A DNA stretch of 64,000 nt from Xylophilus ampelinus (GTDB lineage Bacteria > Pseudomonadota > Gammaproteobacteria > Burkholderiales > Burkholderiaceae_C), in NCBI RefSeq assembly GCF_901875635.1, contig NZ_CABFMN010000084.1:62001-126000 (forward strand), in the 5' to 3' direction. Below, in pieces: positions 19,123 through 28,316 of this stretch. The position numbers were made by a program, and so were the translations under genes. The notes under the pieces are model-generated. The model was not told where the DNA came from and did not search any database. It saw only the letters and a program-made list of their open reading frames with translations. Position 1 is the stretch's first letter. Each line of letters begins with the position of its first letter.

Positions 19123-19781
19123 CGCGCGGCGCTCACGCGCCAGCCCAGGCCGCGCACGTTGCGGATCGCGTCCTGGCCGATCTTGCGCCGCATGCCGTGG
19201 ATGAGCACGTCGACCGCGTTGCTCGTGACCTCTTCGCCCCAGCCGTAGATTCGGTGCTCGAGCTGGTCGCGCGAGAGGATGGCGCCGGGCCGTTCCAGCA
19301 ATGCGTGCAGCAGCGCGAACTCGCGCGCGGTGAGCGCCTCGCGCCGCCCGTCGACCAGCACCTCGCGCGTCGTCAGGTCGAGCTGCAGGGCGGCGGTGCC
19401 CACCAGCGAATGCGCGGCACCGTCGCGGCGGCGCACCACGGCGCGCATGCGCGCGAGCAGCTCGGGCAGCTCGAAGGGCTTGGGCACGTAGTCGTCGGCG
19501 CCCAGGTCGAGGCCCTGCACGCGTTCGCCCAGGCTGTCGCGCGCGCTCAGCACCACCACGGGCGTTCGGTCACCGCGCTCGCGCGCGTGGCGCAGCAGCA
19601 CCGTGCCATCCTGCTTGGGCAGGCCCAGGTCGAGCAGCACGCAGGTGTAGCCGCCATCGGCCAGGGCGCTCTCGCCCAACAGGCCGTCGCGCACCCAGTC
19701 GACCGACCAGCCGGCACCCTCGAGCGCCTGCTGCAGGCTGCGGCCGATCATGTCGTCGTCTTCCACGAGCAGGGCTCGCAT
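19119..19781 (-). CDS. OmpR-family response regulator (QseB/PmrA/TctD-like)
   Basis: A 220-residue regulator and first gene of the two-component operon. Receiver domain at residues 1-115: acidic pair EDDD near residues 7-10, phospho-acceptor Asp in CVLLDLGLPKQDG at about residue 51, Lys in PKPFELPELL near 101. Winged-helix DNA-binding domain at residues ~125-220 (LTAREFALLHALLERPG, VDVLIHGMRRKIG). The start MRALLVEDDD is the family-typical one; the open frame upstream is not conserved-looking. It is divergent from the DUF3761 gene across 164 bp, which could be an autoregulated target. Confidence 0.93.
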   Translation of the reverse strand: MRALLVEDDDMIGRSLQQALEGAGWSVDWVRDGLLGESALADGGYTCVLLDLGLPKQDGTVLLRHARERGDRTPVVVLSARDSLGERVQGLDLGADDYVPKPFELPELLARMRAVVRRRDGAAHSLVGTAALQLDLTTREVLVDGRREALTAREFALLHALLERPGAILSRDQLEHRIYGWGEEVTSNAVDVLIHGMRRKIGQDAIRNVRGLGWRVSAAR

Positions 19782-19945
19782 GGGCAGTCTCCGGATCTGT
19801 CCGGCGTGCAGCGTTACGCCCGCCCGGACCGGCACAGCCTAGGCCGGCTTTCTTAAGCGAGCCTGATCGGCGCGCCGCACGTCAGCCCCTGCTGGCTTCG
19901 GGCCGGGAGCATGGGCTTTTCCACCCAGCTCCAGGGAGCCTTGCC

Positions 19946-20437
19946 ATGACCCTCCGCGCCGCCCTTCGACCGCTGCTCGCCGCCCTCGCCTGCACCGGCT
20001 TCCTCGCCACCGCCTTCGCCCAGGCCCTTCCGGCCGATGCGCCGGCCGGCAGCACCGTCCAGTGCAAGGACGGCAGCTATGCGTCGCCCGACAGCAAGTC
20101 CGGCGCCTGCCGTGGCCACAAGGGCATCAAGACCTGGTACGGCAAACCTGCGGCGGCGGCGCCTGCCGCAGCACCTGCTCCTGCCGGTGCCGCAGCCCCG
20201 GCCCCAGCGGCGCCCGCCACGGCCAAGGCAGCGCCTGTCGCCGCCCAGCCGAATCCCGCCACGATGGCCGCTGCGCCGGGCGGCGGTGCCGGCAAGGTGT
20301 GGGCCAACGACGAGACCCACGTCTACCACTGCATGGGCGACCGCTACTACGGCAAGACCAAGAAGGGCGAGTACATGAGCGAGGCCGACGCCAAGGCCAA
20401 GGGCATGCACGCCTCGCACAACAAGGCCTGCAGCTGA
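19946..20437 (+). CDS. DUF3761-type secreted protein
   Basis: A 163-residue exported protein. The signal peptide ends at ATAFAQ. Residues ~33-65 match the DUF3761 pattern (PAGSTVQCKDGSYASPDSKSG, GACRGHKGIKTWYG). A ~50-residue Ala/Pro linker follows. The C-terminal part (~115-163) has VYHCMGDRYYGKTKKGEYM and ends HNKACS, a motif block found in other small Burkholderiales exported proteins. The four cysteines may form two disulphides. There is no known activity. It lies divergent from the response regulator at 19119-19781, which may control it. Confidence 0.8.
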   Translation: MTLRAALRPLLAALACTGFLATAFAQALPADAPAGSTVQCKDGSYASPDSKSGACRGHKGIKTWYGKPAAAAPAAAPAPAGAAAPAPAAPATAKAAPVAAQPNPATMAAAPGGGAGKVWANDETHVYHCMGDRYYGKTKKGEYMSEADAKAKGMHASHNKACS

Positions 20438-20453
20438 TCCTGGCTCGGATCAG
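20434..20453. terminator. Hairpin between DUF3761 gene and PAP2 gene
   Basis: The 7-bp stem CTGATCC / GGATCAG with a 6-base loop includes the TGA stop of the DUF3761 gene. It sits between converging genes. It lacks a T-run, so it is only a candidate terminator. Confidence 0.45.
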
Positions 20454-20482
20454 GCGAGGCGCCGCCGCGGGCACAGGGCGGC

Positions 20483-21145
20483 TCAGCGCCCGCGCGCCAA
20501 CGCCCCGCGCTGGCTGCGCGCATAGCGCGCCAGCAGCGCGCGTGCCGCCCAGGCGCTGAGCACGCCGCAGGCGCAGCCGGCGACGAGATCGGCCGGGAAG
20601 TGCGCGCCCAGCACGATGCGAGACACGCAGACCCAGAGCACCCAGCCCACCAGCGCGATGCGCCCGGCCACGCCGGCCGGCCGCCAGAAGGTGGCCGCCA
20701 CCAGCGCGGCGAAGGTCGCGTGGCCGCTGGGGAAGCTGCCCGATGTCTCGGTGCTGCCGAGCACGCGCACCATGTCTTCGCCGAGCGCCATGGGCGGCCG
20801 CGGCAGGTGCAGGCCGACCTTCAGCGTGCCGACGACGGCCATCGCCACGGCCCAGCCGATCACCAGCACGAGCAGCAGCCGCAGCACGGCCTCGCGCCGC
20901 GGCCAGTCGGCCGGCAGGCGGCGTGCGTGACGCCACGAAGGCGCCAGCGCCACCGCGACCAGCGCCGCCACGAGCAGTGGCAGGTTCCAGAAATTGCCAA
21001 TGGCCGAGCCGGCGCGCGCCAGCAGGTCGAAGACCGCCGAGTGGTGCTGGTTGATGGCCAGGAAGAGGGCCTCGTTGAGGCCGAAGAAGTGGTAGAGCTC
21101 GGCGAAGAGATGCATGAACACGAAAAAGAAGACGAAGGCGGCCAC
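20483..21145 (-). CDS. PAP2 superfamily phosphatase (membrane)
   Basis: A 220-residue polytopic membrane protein with the three PAP2 phosphatase motifs: KVGLHLPRP (motif 1), SGSFPSGHAT (motif 2, catalytic His) and SRIVLGAHFPADLVAG (motif 3, nucleophilic His). Members dephosphorylate lipid phosphates such as undecaprenyl pyrophosphate or phosphatidylglycerophosphate on the periplasmic face. Five to six TM helices are visible. It starts 6 bp after the pseudouridine-synthase stop on the same strand, so the two are probably co-transcribed though functionally unrelated. The specific substrate is unknown. Confidence 0.9.
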   Translation of the reverse strand: MAAFVFFFVFMHLFAELYHFFGLNEALFLAINQHHSAVFDLLARAGSAIGNFWNLPLLVAALVAVALAPSWRHARRLPADWPRREAVLRLLLVLVIGWAVAMAVVGTLKVGLHLPRPPMALGEDMVRVLGSTETSGSFPSGHATFAALVAATFWRPAGVAGRIALVGWVLWVCVSRIVLGAHFPADLVAGCACGVLSAWAARALLARYARSQRGALARGR

Positions 21146-21151
21146 GAGCGA

Positions 21152-21955
21152 TCAGAAACGCTCGTCGGCCCCCAGGTAACGCCACTGCCCCTGCGGAAGT
21201 TGGCCGAGCACGACGTTGCCGATGCGGATGCGCTTGAGGCCGACCACCTTGAGCCCGACCAGCTCGCACATGCGGCGGATCTGGCGCTTCTTGCCCTCCG
21301 TGAGGACGAAGCGCAGTTGCTCGGGGTTCTGCCAGTCCACCCGCGCCCGCTTGAGCGGCTGGCCGTCGAGCGACAGGCCGTGCCGCAGTCGCGCCAGCTG
21401 CTCGCGCGGGAAGACGGACTGCACGTCCGTCGTGCGCTCGGCACCATTCACCGGGTAGCTCACGCGCACGAGGTACTCCTTCTCCATGCCGGAGTCCTCG
21501 CCGATGAGCTGGCGCGCGACGCGGCCGTCCTGCGTGAGCACCAAGAGGCCCACCGAATCGATGTCGAGCCGCCCCGCGGGCGCCAGGCCGCGCAGCTGCT
21601 GGGGCGAGAAGCGCATGCGCGAGCCGTCGCCGCGCCAGTGGTTGCGCAGCTGCACCAGGGTCACGGCGGGCTGGTGGCCATCCTCGGCCTGGCCGCTGAC
21701 GTAGCCCACGGGCTTGTGCAGCAGGATGGTGACCTGCTGCGCCTGCTGGCCGCGGGCGCGCGGGTCGACCTCGATGCGGTCCTGCGGGCCGACCTTCAGC
21801 CCCATCGGCGCCACGGCACCGTTGACCTTGACCCAGCCTTGCTCGATCCACGCATCGGCCTCGCGGCGCGAACACAGGCCGAGGTCGGCCATGCGTTTGT
21901 TGAGGCGGATCGGCTCGGCGGCGTCGGTCATGGGTGGCAATGCTACTGAATTCAT
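21152..21955 (-). CDS. rRNA pseudouridine synthase (RluF/RsuA family)
   Basis: A 267-residue enzyme that isomerises a specific uridine of 23S (RluB/E/F) or 16S (RsuA) rRNA to pseudouridine. An S4 RNA-binding domain is at residues ~15-65 ([21 protein letters not shown]). The catalytic domain contains [17 protein letters not shown] with the catalytic Asp and the [26 protein letters not shown]-terminal motif. The layout is closest to RluF. The ATG at 21955 has GAGG 5 bases upstream; an ATG at 21931 would remove 8 residues. The first codons fall inside a dispersed repeat. Confidence 0.9.
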   Translation of the reverse strand: MNSVALPPMTDAAEPIRLNKRMADLGLCSRREADAWIEQGWVKVNGAVAPMGLKVGPQDRIEVDPRARGQQAQQVTILLHKPVGYVSGQAEDGHQPAVTLVQLRNHWRGDGSRMRFSPQQLRGLAPAGRLDIDSVGLLVLTQDGRVARQLIGEDSGMEKEYLVRVSYPVNGAERTTDVQSVFPREQLARLRHGLSLDGQPLKRARVDWQNPEQLRFVLTEGKKRQIRRMCELVGLKVVGLKRIRIGNVVLGQLPQGQWRYLGADERF

Positions 21956-22002
21956 AGCGCCTCGCGCAGGAATGGCGGGCGCAACGGGGCATTTTCGTTG
22001 AC
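21942..22002 (+). repeat. Dispersed ~65-bp repeat, copy 3
   Basis: Reads GCTACTGAATTCATAGCGCC, a variable stretch, then GGCGGGCGCAACGGGGCATTTT. It aligns with copies 1, 2 and 4 at the ATAGC, GGCGGGCGC and T-rich positions. It overlaps the 5' end and start codon of the pseudouridine synthase gene (opposite strand) and lies in the divergent region with the 22163 reductase gene. Confidence 0.65.
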
Positions 22003-22162
22003 AAGTTCCGGCGTGGAGGCCCAGGCAAGCCCAAGCCGCACTGCGACGGGTCAGGCCGGCGCTTCTGGAGGTCGGCACGATCGCAACCCCGTTCCTATAC
22101 TGCCCCGGCCCCGCGGCCTGGATGCCTCGCGGCTCCCGTCCCTTTCCTCCCTGGAGACTCCC

Positions 22163-23290
22163 ATGCCGCTGCAACTGCGCTCCCTCATCCGCCCCGACGC
22201 CACGCTGGAACTCTCGCTCGCAGAGGTGCCGATGCCCGAGCCCGCCTCGCCCGACGAAGTGGTGGTGCGCGTCGAGGCGGCGCCGCTCAACCCTTCGGAC
22301 CTGGGCCTGCTCTTCGGCGGTGCCGACATGACGAAGGCACAGGTCGCCGGCAGCGCCGAAAGGCCCGTGGTCACCGCCCCCGTCGCGGCGCCGGTGATGG
22401 CGGCGATGGCCGCGCGGGTGGGACAGTCGATGCCCGTGGGCAACGAGGGCGCGGGCACCGTGGTGGCGGCCGGCAGTTCACCGGCCGCGCAGGCCTTGCT
22501 GGGCAAGAAGGTCGCGGCCCTCGGCGGCGCGATGTACTCGGAATACCGCGCCGTGCCCGTGGCGCAATGCCTGCCGCTGCCCGAAGGCGCCACGGCGGCC
22601 GACGGCGCCTCCTGCTTCGTCAACCCGCTCACCGCCCTGGGCATGGTCGACACCATGCGCAACGAAGGCCACCGCGCGCTGGTCCACACCGTGGGCGCGT
22701 CCAACCTCGGCCAGATGCTCAACCGCATCTGCCTGAAGGACGGCGTGAGCCTGGTCAACCTGGTGCGCAAGCCCGAGCAGGCCGCGCTGCTGCGTGCCCA
22801 GGGTGCAAAGCACGTCGTCGACACCAGCTCCGCGAATTTCCAGGCCGAGCTCGCCGACGCCATCGCCGCCACGGGCGCAACCCTCGCCTTCGACGCCATC
22901 GGCGGCGGCAAGCTCGCCGGGCAGATCCTCGTCGCCATGGAAGCGGCCGCGCTGCGCCAGCCCGGCCAGGAATACAGCCGCTACGGCAGCACCGTGCACA
23001 AGCAGGTCTACGTGTACGGCAGCCTCGACCGCGGCCCGATCGAGCTGGCGCGCGGCTTCGGCATGGCCTGGGGCGTGGGCGGCTGGCTGCTCTTCCCCTT
23101 CCTGCAGAAGGTGGGCCCGGCGCGCGTGCAGCAGCTCAAGCAGCGCGTGGCCGACGAGCTGACCACCACCTTCGCCAGCCACTACACGAAGGAACTCACC
23201 ATGGCGCAGGCGCTGACGCTGGAGGCCATCGCGAGCTACGGAAAGATGGCGACGGGCGAGAAGGTGCTGGTGCGGCCGGCGGCCGGCTGA
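22163..23290 (+). CDS. Zinc-free MDR-family alcohol/quinone oxidoreductase
   Basis: A 375-residue medium-chain dehydrogenase/reductase. The GroES-like N-terminal half has [14 protein letters not shown] (residues ~38-50) and [13 protein letters not shown] (~95). The Rossmann half has [22 protein letters not shown], which replaces the usual GxGxxG by a GASNLG variant, then the [23 protein letters not shown] dinucleotide-specificity region. The zinc-ligand pattern of classical alcohol dehydrogenases is absent, pointing to a quinone-oxidoreductase or enoyl-reductase type enzyme using NAD(P)H. It is followed at once by an inverted repeat and the convergent GMC gene. The true substrate is unknown. 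Confidence 0.85.
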   Translation: MPLQLRSLIRPDATLELSLAEVPMPEPASPDEVVVRVEAAPLNPSDLGLLFGGADMTKAQVAGSAERPVVTAPVAAPVMAAMAARVGQSMPVGNEGAGTVVAAGSSPAAQALLGKKVAALGGAMYSEYRAVPVAQCLPLPEGATAADGASCFVNPLTALGMVDTMRNEGHRALVHTVGASNLGQMLNRICLKDGVSLVNLVRKPEQAALLRAQGAKHVVDTSSANFQAELADAIAATGATLAFDAIGGGKLAGQILVAMEAAALRQPGQEYSRYGSTVHKQVYVYGSLDRGPIELARGFGMAWGVGGWLLFPFLQKVGPARVQQLKQRVADELTTTFASHYTKELTMAQALTLEAIASYGKMATGEKVLVRPAAG

Positions 23291-23307
23291 GGGCGGCGCG
23301 TCGGAAA

Positions 23308-23356
23308 GTGTTTCTCATCCTTGCCGATTCGACGGAATGGAACGAATGAGAAACAC
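23308..23356. terminator. Long-loop inverted repeat after the MDR oxidoreductase gene
   Basis: GTGTTTCTCAT (23308-23318) is perfectly inverted as ATGAGAAACAC (23346-23356) around a 27-base spacer, starting 18 bp after the 23290 stop. It may be a terminator between the convergent genes, or a protein-binding site. There is no T-tract. The gap to 23465 holds no gene that I can support. Confidence 0.4.
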
Positions 23357-23465
23357 CCGAGCAGGTGCGGCGGCCTCGATCGTGGGGCGGTGCCATGTGG
23401 CAGCATCCGGCCGGCGGCAGCCGGCCGAGCGCATCACCAGACGGTCGGAAGTGGCTGTCTCCTGG

Positions 23466-25049
23466 TCATCGTGGACTCGACACGCCGAGGCGCTCGCCGA
23501 TGCGTGCAGCAACTCGCAGGGCATTGGCGATGATCGTCAAAGTCGGGTTGACGGCGCCGATCGAGACGAAGAAGCTTGCGTCGGTGATGTACAGGTTGTC
23601 GAGCTCGTGCGCCTTGCAGTCGAGGTCCAAGACCGAAGCCAGTGGATCGACCCCGAATCGCGCGGTTCCGGCTTGGTGAGCGGTACCGCCCAGCGCGATG
23701 TCCTTGCCGAAGTAGAGCTTTCGCTCCATCAATCGGGCGTGCGTGCCTGCGCCATCGAGGAGCGATTCCAGCCGAGCGCGAAGCCGATGGTGGGCCTCCA
23801 TGTTGTTCGGCGTCAGCTCGAGCGTCACGCGGCCGTCGGCGGCCAGTCTGATCCGGTTCTCGGGCCGCGGCAGGTCTTCGCTCGATAGCCAGAAGTCCAT
23901 GGCGTGCCGGGACATCACGTCGAAGGGCATGTCGGGCAGCCATTCCAGCCAGGTGGGCAGCGCCTCCCCGCGAATTTGGTCGGCGTGCGATTTCGCGCAC
24001 ATCTGAATCAAACCCAGCGGGTACGGCCAATCGGGGGCACCGAAGTAGTAGTCGCTGATCGCCAAGGTCTTCTGGAAGGTCGTGTCGTTCGGCTCGCGCG
24101 CCAGCGCCATCAACACCGACTGGTTGTGTCGCATGTAGTTGCGCCCCACTTGGCCCGAACCGTTGGCAAGGCCGTCGGGATGGGCATCGCTGGCCGATCG
24201 CAGCAGCAGCAGCGCCGTGCTCAACGCGCCGCATGCTGCAACCACGATGTCCGCGCGGTAGCGCTCGTCGCGTCCATCGCGCGTCACGCACACATCGGTC
24301 ACGCGCCTCCCCGACGCGTCCGTTTCGAGCCGCTCCACCATCGCACGGGTGCGCAGGGTGACGTTGGGGTGATCTCGCAGCATCGGGTCGATGCACGCAA
24401 CCTGGGCGTCGGCCTTGGCATCCAGAGGACACGGATACCCGTCGAACGCGTCACACCGAATGCAACGGCTAGTGCGTGTCGGCCGGCCATCGCGCTCCTC
24501 GAGCAGGATGCCCAGCGGCAGATGGAATGGGCGCAGGCCCTGGGCCTGGAGGCTGGCGTGCAGGGCTTCGATGCGGGGTTCGTGCGACACCGCCGCATAA
24601 GGGAAGGGGAACGCCGAAGGCGGCTCGTTCGGATCTTCACCGCGCTGCCCGTGCACATGGAAAAGGCGTTCGGCCTCGTCGTACCAAGGCGCAAATGCGT
24701 CGTAGGGCAGCGGCCAGGCGGGCGAGACCCCGTCGCCATGGACGAGCTCGCCGAAGTCGCGCTCGCGCAGGCGCAACAGTGCCGCCCCATAAACCTTCGA
24801 GTTGCCACCCACGCACCGATGCAGCCCGGGACGAAACGGCTGCCCATCCGAGGCGTACCACGTCTCGGGTGCCTGGTAGCGCCCATGCACGAACACCTCG
24901 CTGGAACTCCAGTTCTGGGTCTCGCGCGGCAGATAGTCGCCACGCTCGAGGATCAGGATGCGTTTGCCGCTCGGCGCCAGGCGGTGCGCCAGCGATGCGC
25001 CGCCGGGGCCGCTGCCGATCACGATCAAGTCGTAATGCTCATCCGCCAC
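23466..25049 (-). CDS. GMC-family FAD oxidoreductase
   Basis: A 527-residue choline/glucose-dehydrogenase-like flavoprotein. The FAD-binding GxGxxG is at the N-terminus (VIGSGPGGASLAHRLAPSG, residues ~10-28, then LILERGD). HRCVGGNSKVYGAALLRLR is near residue 80, and the C-terminal catalytic region has GGTAHQAGTARFG and NLYITDASFFVSIGAVNPTL with the His/Asn pair of the family. A Cys cluster (CIRCDAFDGYPCPLDAKAD, residues ~205-225) is noteworthy. The start overlaps the 3' end of the SDR gene by 11 bp, so the two are coupled. Likely substrates are sugars or alcohols. No secretion signal is seen. Confidence 0.88.
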   Translation of the reverse strand: MADEHYDLIVIGSGPGGASLAHRLAPSGKRILILERGDYLPRETQNWSSSEVFVHGRYQAPETWYASDGQPFRPGLHRCVGGNSKVYGAALLRLRERDFGELVHGDGVSPAWPLPYDAFAPWYDEAERLFHVHGQRGEDPNEPPSAFPFPYAAVSHEPRIEALHASLQAQGLRPFHLPLGILLEERDGRPTRTSRCIRCDAFDGYPCPLDAKADAQVACIDPMLRDHPNVTLRTRAMVERLETDASGRRVTDVCVTRDGRDERYRADIVVAACGALSTALLLLRSASDAHPDGLANGSGQVGRNYMRHNQSVLMALAREPNDTTFQKTLAISDYYFGAPDWPYPLGLIQMCAKSHADQIRGEALPTWLEWLPDMPFDVMSRHAMDFWLSSEDLPRPENRIRLAADGRVTLELTPNNMEAHHRLRARLESLLDGAGTHARLMERKLYFGKDIALGGTAHQAGTARFGVDPLASVLDLDCKAHELDNLYITDASFFVSIGAVNPTLTIIANALRVAARIGERLGVSSPR

Positions 25050-25938
25050 TGGAGAACCCCGGGAACAAGGTCATGCCGCCGTCGACGAAAAGCGATGTGC
25101 CGGTCACATAGTCCGACGCGTCCGAGGCCAGCCACACGGCCGCGCGGCCGATGTCGTCCGGCTCGCCGATGCGCTTGTACGGCACCAGCTTCATCAGCTC
25201 GGCATAGGCCTCGGGCGTCTGCCACGCCGCGGTGTTGATGGGCGTTCGAATCGCGCCCGGCGCGATGGCGTTCACGCGGATTCGCAATGGCGCCACCTCC
25301 TGCGCGAGGCTCTTCATGAGCATCATCACACCGCCCTTGGACGCGGCGTAATTCGCATGGCCTGCCCACGGAATCATCTCGTGCACGGAGCTCATGTGGA
25401 TGATCTTTCCCGCAGCGGCTGAGACATGCGCATCGATGCCCCGCCGCGCGAACTCGCGCACGGCACTTCGCGCACAGAGGAACTGGCCCGTGAGGTTGAT
25501 GCCGATGACGGTGTTCCATTGGCTGAGCGACATCTCGTGGAACGGTGCATCGCGCTGCAGTCCCGCGTTGCACACGACGATATGCAGTGTCCCGAACGCC
25601 TCGACGGCCTGCGCGAACATCGCTTCGACTTCGTCCTCCTTGCTCACGTCCGCGCGGCATGTCAGCGCGCGCCGTCCCAGGTCGCGGATCTCGCCCGCCA
25701 CCTGCTCCGCGGCATCGGGGTCGGTCACGTAGTTGACGACGACATCGGCACCCGCGCGTGCCAATGAAAGGGCCACGGCCCGTCCGATGCCGGAGTTCGC
25801 GCCGGTCACCAGTGCCGGCTGGCCCTTCAGCACTGCCGAAATGGCTGGACGAGGCTGCGCAGGCGACGCTTCGGGCGGGACCGGATCGCCGGGTGCCGGC
25901 GCCCCCAGCGTGGAGCTCGTATCGGGGGAATGCGACAT
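25039..25938 (-). CDS. SDR-family oxidoreductase (glucose 1-dehydrogenase-like)
   Basis: A 299-residue short-chain dehydrogenase. About 45 Pro-rich N-terminal residues precede the Rossmann motif ALVTGANSGIGRAVALSLA (TGxxxGxG, residues ~55-62). The catalytic Ser is in IIHMSSVHEMIPWAG, and Tyr/Lys in HANYAASKGG (YxxxK). RVNAIAPGAIRTPIN and YVTGTSLFVDGGMTLFPG are typical of glucose 1-dehydrogenase-like SDRs. The N-terminal extension is unusual for a ~250-residue family. The gene is upstream of and overlaps the GMC gene; both face away from trehalase, which suggests a shared sugar theme. Confidence 0.88.
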   Translation of the reverse strand: MSHSPDTSSTLGAPAPGDPVPPEASPAQPRPAISAVLKGQPALVTGANSGIGRAVALSLARAGADVVVNYVTDPDAAEQVAGEIRDLGRRALTCRADVSKEDEVEAMFAQAVEAFGTLHIVVCNAGLQRDAPFHEMSLSQWNTVIGINLTGQFLCARSAVREFARRGIDAHVSAAAGKIIHMSSVHEMIPWAGHANYAASKGGVMMLMKSLAQEVAPLRIRVNAIAPGAIRTPINTAAWQTPEAYAELMKLVPYKRIGEPDDIGRAAVWLASDASDYVTGTSLFVDGGMTLFPGFSSGG

Positions 25939-26183
25939 GGAATGGCGAGGGAGAGCGGATGGAAAGGCGCGGGCGGAACCACGGGTCTCGGGTTCGAAGT
26001 CAGCATCCCGGCGCGCACTGACAGGAGGCTGACGATGGGCCAAGACGACGTCGGGCCCGACGTGGTTTCGAGGCCGCCTCCTTCGCGAAACGTCGTCAAG
26101 CAGTCGACACTGCCCGCCATGCCTTCGATCCGACTCGCTGCAACCCTCAGGTCGCACCGGCGCAGGCTCCAGGCGCCATCGAC
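25939..26183. promoter_or_regulatory. Divergent promoter region, SDR-GMC operon and trehalase
   Basis: A 245-bp gap between divergent starts and the only place for promoters of both units. It includes CGTCGGGCCCGACGTGG near 26048, an inverted CGTCGGGC/GCCCGACG that may bind a regulator. No hexamers convincing enough to assign were seen. Confidence 0.35.
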
Positions 26184-27791
26184 ATGAGCGGCATCCACAC
26201 GGACCCGTCGTCGCGGCGCGCGAAGGCCGATGCCAGCCCGGCAGCGGACACACAGACGCCAGCCGATCGCTACCAGGAGCTCTTCGTCGAGGTGCAGCGC
26301 ACGTCGGTTTTCGAAGACTCCAAGACCTTCGTCGATTGCGCGCCCCTGGACGCGCCCGACAGGATCCTCGCGGCCTACCGGGCCACGCGCCACGCCCGAG
26401 GCTTCGACCTCAAGGCATTCGTGGCGACGCACTTCGAGCCGCAGCATCACGCGGCGAAGCACTTCCGCTCCGAGCCAGGACAGCCGCTCGGCCAGCACAT
26501 CGAGCAGCTGTGGGACCTGCTCACGCGGCATCCGGCGCATCACCCTCGCCACGGATCATTGCTCCAGCTGCCCCACCCTTACGTCGTACCCGGCGGGCGC
26601 TTCGTCGAGATGTACTACTGGGATTCGTACTTCACGATGCTCGGCCTGACAACGACGAGCCGCCAGGCCCTGTTGCACGCGATGACGGACAACTTCGCTT
26701 ACCTGATCGACACCTACGGACACGTGCCCAACGGAACCCGCACCTACTACCTGAGCCGGTCGCAGCCTCCGGTGTTCGCTTTGATGACGGAGTTGTGCGA
26801 ATCGAGCCAAGGCCAGGGCGCGTCGAGGTACCTGCCGCAGCTTGTGCGCGAGCACACGTTCTGGATGGACGGCTTCTCGCGGTTGGAGCGTGGACAGGCG
26901 CACCGCCGTGTCGTCGCGCTGCCGGACGGCTCGCTGCTCAACAGGTACTGGGACGACCGCGATTCCCCGCGCGAGGAATCGTGGCGCGAAGACGTCGCCA
27001 CGGCTGCACATGCGGCGCGCCCGGCACCACAGGTCTACCGCGACCTGCGCGCCGCGGCAGAGTCGGGATGGGATTTCAGTTCTCGCTGGCTCGACGCCTC
27101 GCCGGGCGCGCCAGCCGACAGGACCGCGGCGCTGTCGACCATTCGCACCACGTCGATCCTGCCGGTGGACCTGAACGCGCTGCTGCACAGGCTGGAGTCC
27201 ACCATCGCACGGCTCGCCTCGACGACGAGGCATGCCCGCACGGCCGAAGTCTTCGCCAGCCACGCCAGGCGGCGGCGGCTGGCGATGGACAAATACCTCT
27301 GGCACGCCCCGAGCGGCACGTACCTGGACTACGACTGGGAACGTGCCGAGTCACGCCGGCCGATGAACGCCGCCGCTGCGGCGCCGCTCTTCACCGGCAC
27401 CGCCTCGCAGGCGCAGGCCGATGCGGTGGCGATGCATCTCGGCGAACGCCTGCTGGCACCGGGCGGCCTGTCCACGACGGTGACGGCCAGCGACGAGCAG
27501 TGGGACCGACCCAACGGCTGGGCGCCGCTCCAGTGGATGGCGGTGCAGGGCCTGCAGCGCTACGGGCACGAAGCACTGGCCCGCCGGATCCGCACGCGCT
27601 GGCTGCGAACCGTGGACGATGTCTATCGACGCGAAGGCAAGCTGGTGGAAAAGTACGCCTTGCGCACTGCGGTGCACGCAAGTGCTCAAGGCGGCGGCGG
27701 TGGAGAGTATCCGCTTCAGGACGGATTCGGTTGGACCAACGGCGTCGTTGCGCAGTGGCTGGGTGCTGGCCCCGCTGACGACAATTCCTGA
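26184..27791 (+). CDS. treF: Cytoplasmic alpha,alpha-trehalase (GH37)
   Basis: A 535-residue glycoside hydrolase family 37 enzyme that splits trehalose into two glucose molecules. Trehalase signature 1 is PGGRFVEMYYWDSYF, starting at residue 136. Signature 2 is QWDRPNGWAP, starting at residue 439. The C-terminal GGGGEYPLQDGFGWTNGV lid region is intact. No signal peptide follows the start, so it is TreF-like (cytosolic) rather than periplasmic TreA. It is divergent from the SDR/GMC dehydrogenases, one of which could oxidise the released glucose. Function is firmly supported; the pathway link is inference. Confidence 0.93.
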   Translation: MSGIHTDPSSRRAKADASPAADTQTPADRYQELFVEVQRTSVFEDSKTFVDCAPLDAPDRILAAYRATRHARGFDLKAFVATHFEPQHHAAKHFRSEPGQPLGQHIEQLWDLLTRHPAHHPRHGSLLQLPHPYVVPGGRFVEMYYWDSYFTMLGLTTTSRQALLHAMTDNFAYLIDTYGHVPNGTRTYYLSRSQPPVFALMTELCESSQGQGASRYLPQLVREHTFWMDGFSRLERGQAHRRVVALPDGSLLNRYWDDRDSPREESWREDVATAAHAARPAPQVYRDLRAAAESGWDFSSRWLDASPGAPADRTAALSTIRTTSILPVDLNALLHRLESTIARLASTTRHARTAEVFASHARRRRLAMDKYLWHAPSGTYLDYDWERAESRRPMNAAAAAPLFTGTASQAQADAVAMHLGERLLAPGGLSTTVTASDEQWDRPNGWAPLQWMAVQGLQRYGHEALARRIRTRWLRTVDDVYRREGKLVEKYALRTAVHASAQGGGGGEYPLQDGFGWTNGVVAQWLGAGPADDNS

Positions 27792-28006
27792 GCACGCTTT
27801 CGTCCGGACATGCGGGCGCAGTGAGCGCACGGGATCGCCGGAGGGGTGCCGCTGACCATGCATGGTTCGACTCCGTTGAAAGGCAGCTCGATCGAGGTGC
27901 GCTCCCGGCCGCCTTCTGCCGAACGCGACTCTTCTCGATTCCAGATGGGGTCGTTCTCGAAAAGCTGCTTTTGCCGCTCAGACGCATTGGACAGAATTCC
28001 CGTCCG
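27792..28006. other. Gap after trehalase, no gene supported
   Basis: This stretch precedes the methyltransferase remnant. Open frames exist but are short and lack family resemblance. No repeat copy or hairpin was identified. Confidence 0.35.
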
Positions 28007-28216
28007 ATGACCACCCTGAATCCCAATGCCAAGTTCGACCAGTCGCGGGCCTCGGAGTACGCGACACAAAGCCGCATCGCACTTGCGGGCTACGATGCCT
28101 GCCACGAACTGTCTGCATGCATCCTTTCCGCTTCCCTCGGGTCCGAAGAGAAGCACGTGCTTGTCGCTGGAGCCGGAGGGACCGGCCAGGAATTTCTCGT
28201 GATGGGCGGAACGTGA
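28007..28216 (+). pseudogene. Truncated class I SAM methyltransferase remnant
   Basis: A 69-residue frame from ATG 28007 reads like the N-terminus of a class I SAM-dependent methyltransferase: KFDQSRASEYATQSRIALAG (family pattern FDxxRAxxYDxQxRIALPGYD), then LSACILSA and a degenerate motif I, HVLVAGAGGTGQEFLVMG. The family is normally about 220-280 residues, so everything after the SAM loop is missing, replaced by unrelated sequence leading into the next promoter. The extra Gly in the GAGGTG loop also departs from the GxGTG norm. This is interpreted as a decayed gene, not a functional small protein. Confidence 0.6.
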
Positions 28217-28247
28217 CTGCGCAAGACGCCGCTTTTTCTGGGCGCCC

Positions 28248-28274
28248 TGTCACAACGCCCATGGCTGGTCCGTC
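28248..28274 (+). promoter_or_regulatory. ECF41-type sigma-factor promoter
   Basis: TGTCACA (28248-28254), exactly 16 bases, then CGTC (28271-28274). This is identical to the published ECF41 consensus TGTCACA-N16-CGTC. It lies 42 bp before the ATG of a carboxymuconolactone-decarboxylase-like gene, the gene class these sigma factors typically control. No ECF sigma gene is present in the window. Confidence 0.75.
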
Positions 28275-28316
28275 TTGAGGGGGTAGACCCACCCGTTCAG
28301 CCCTCGAAGGACACCC

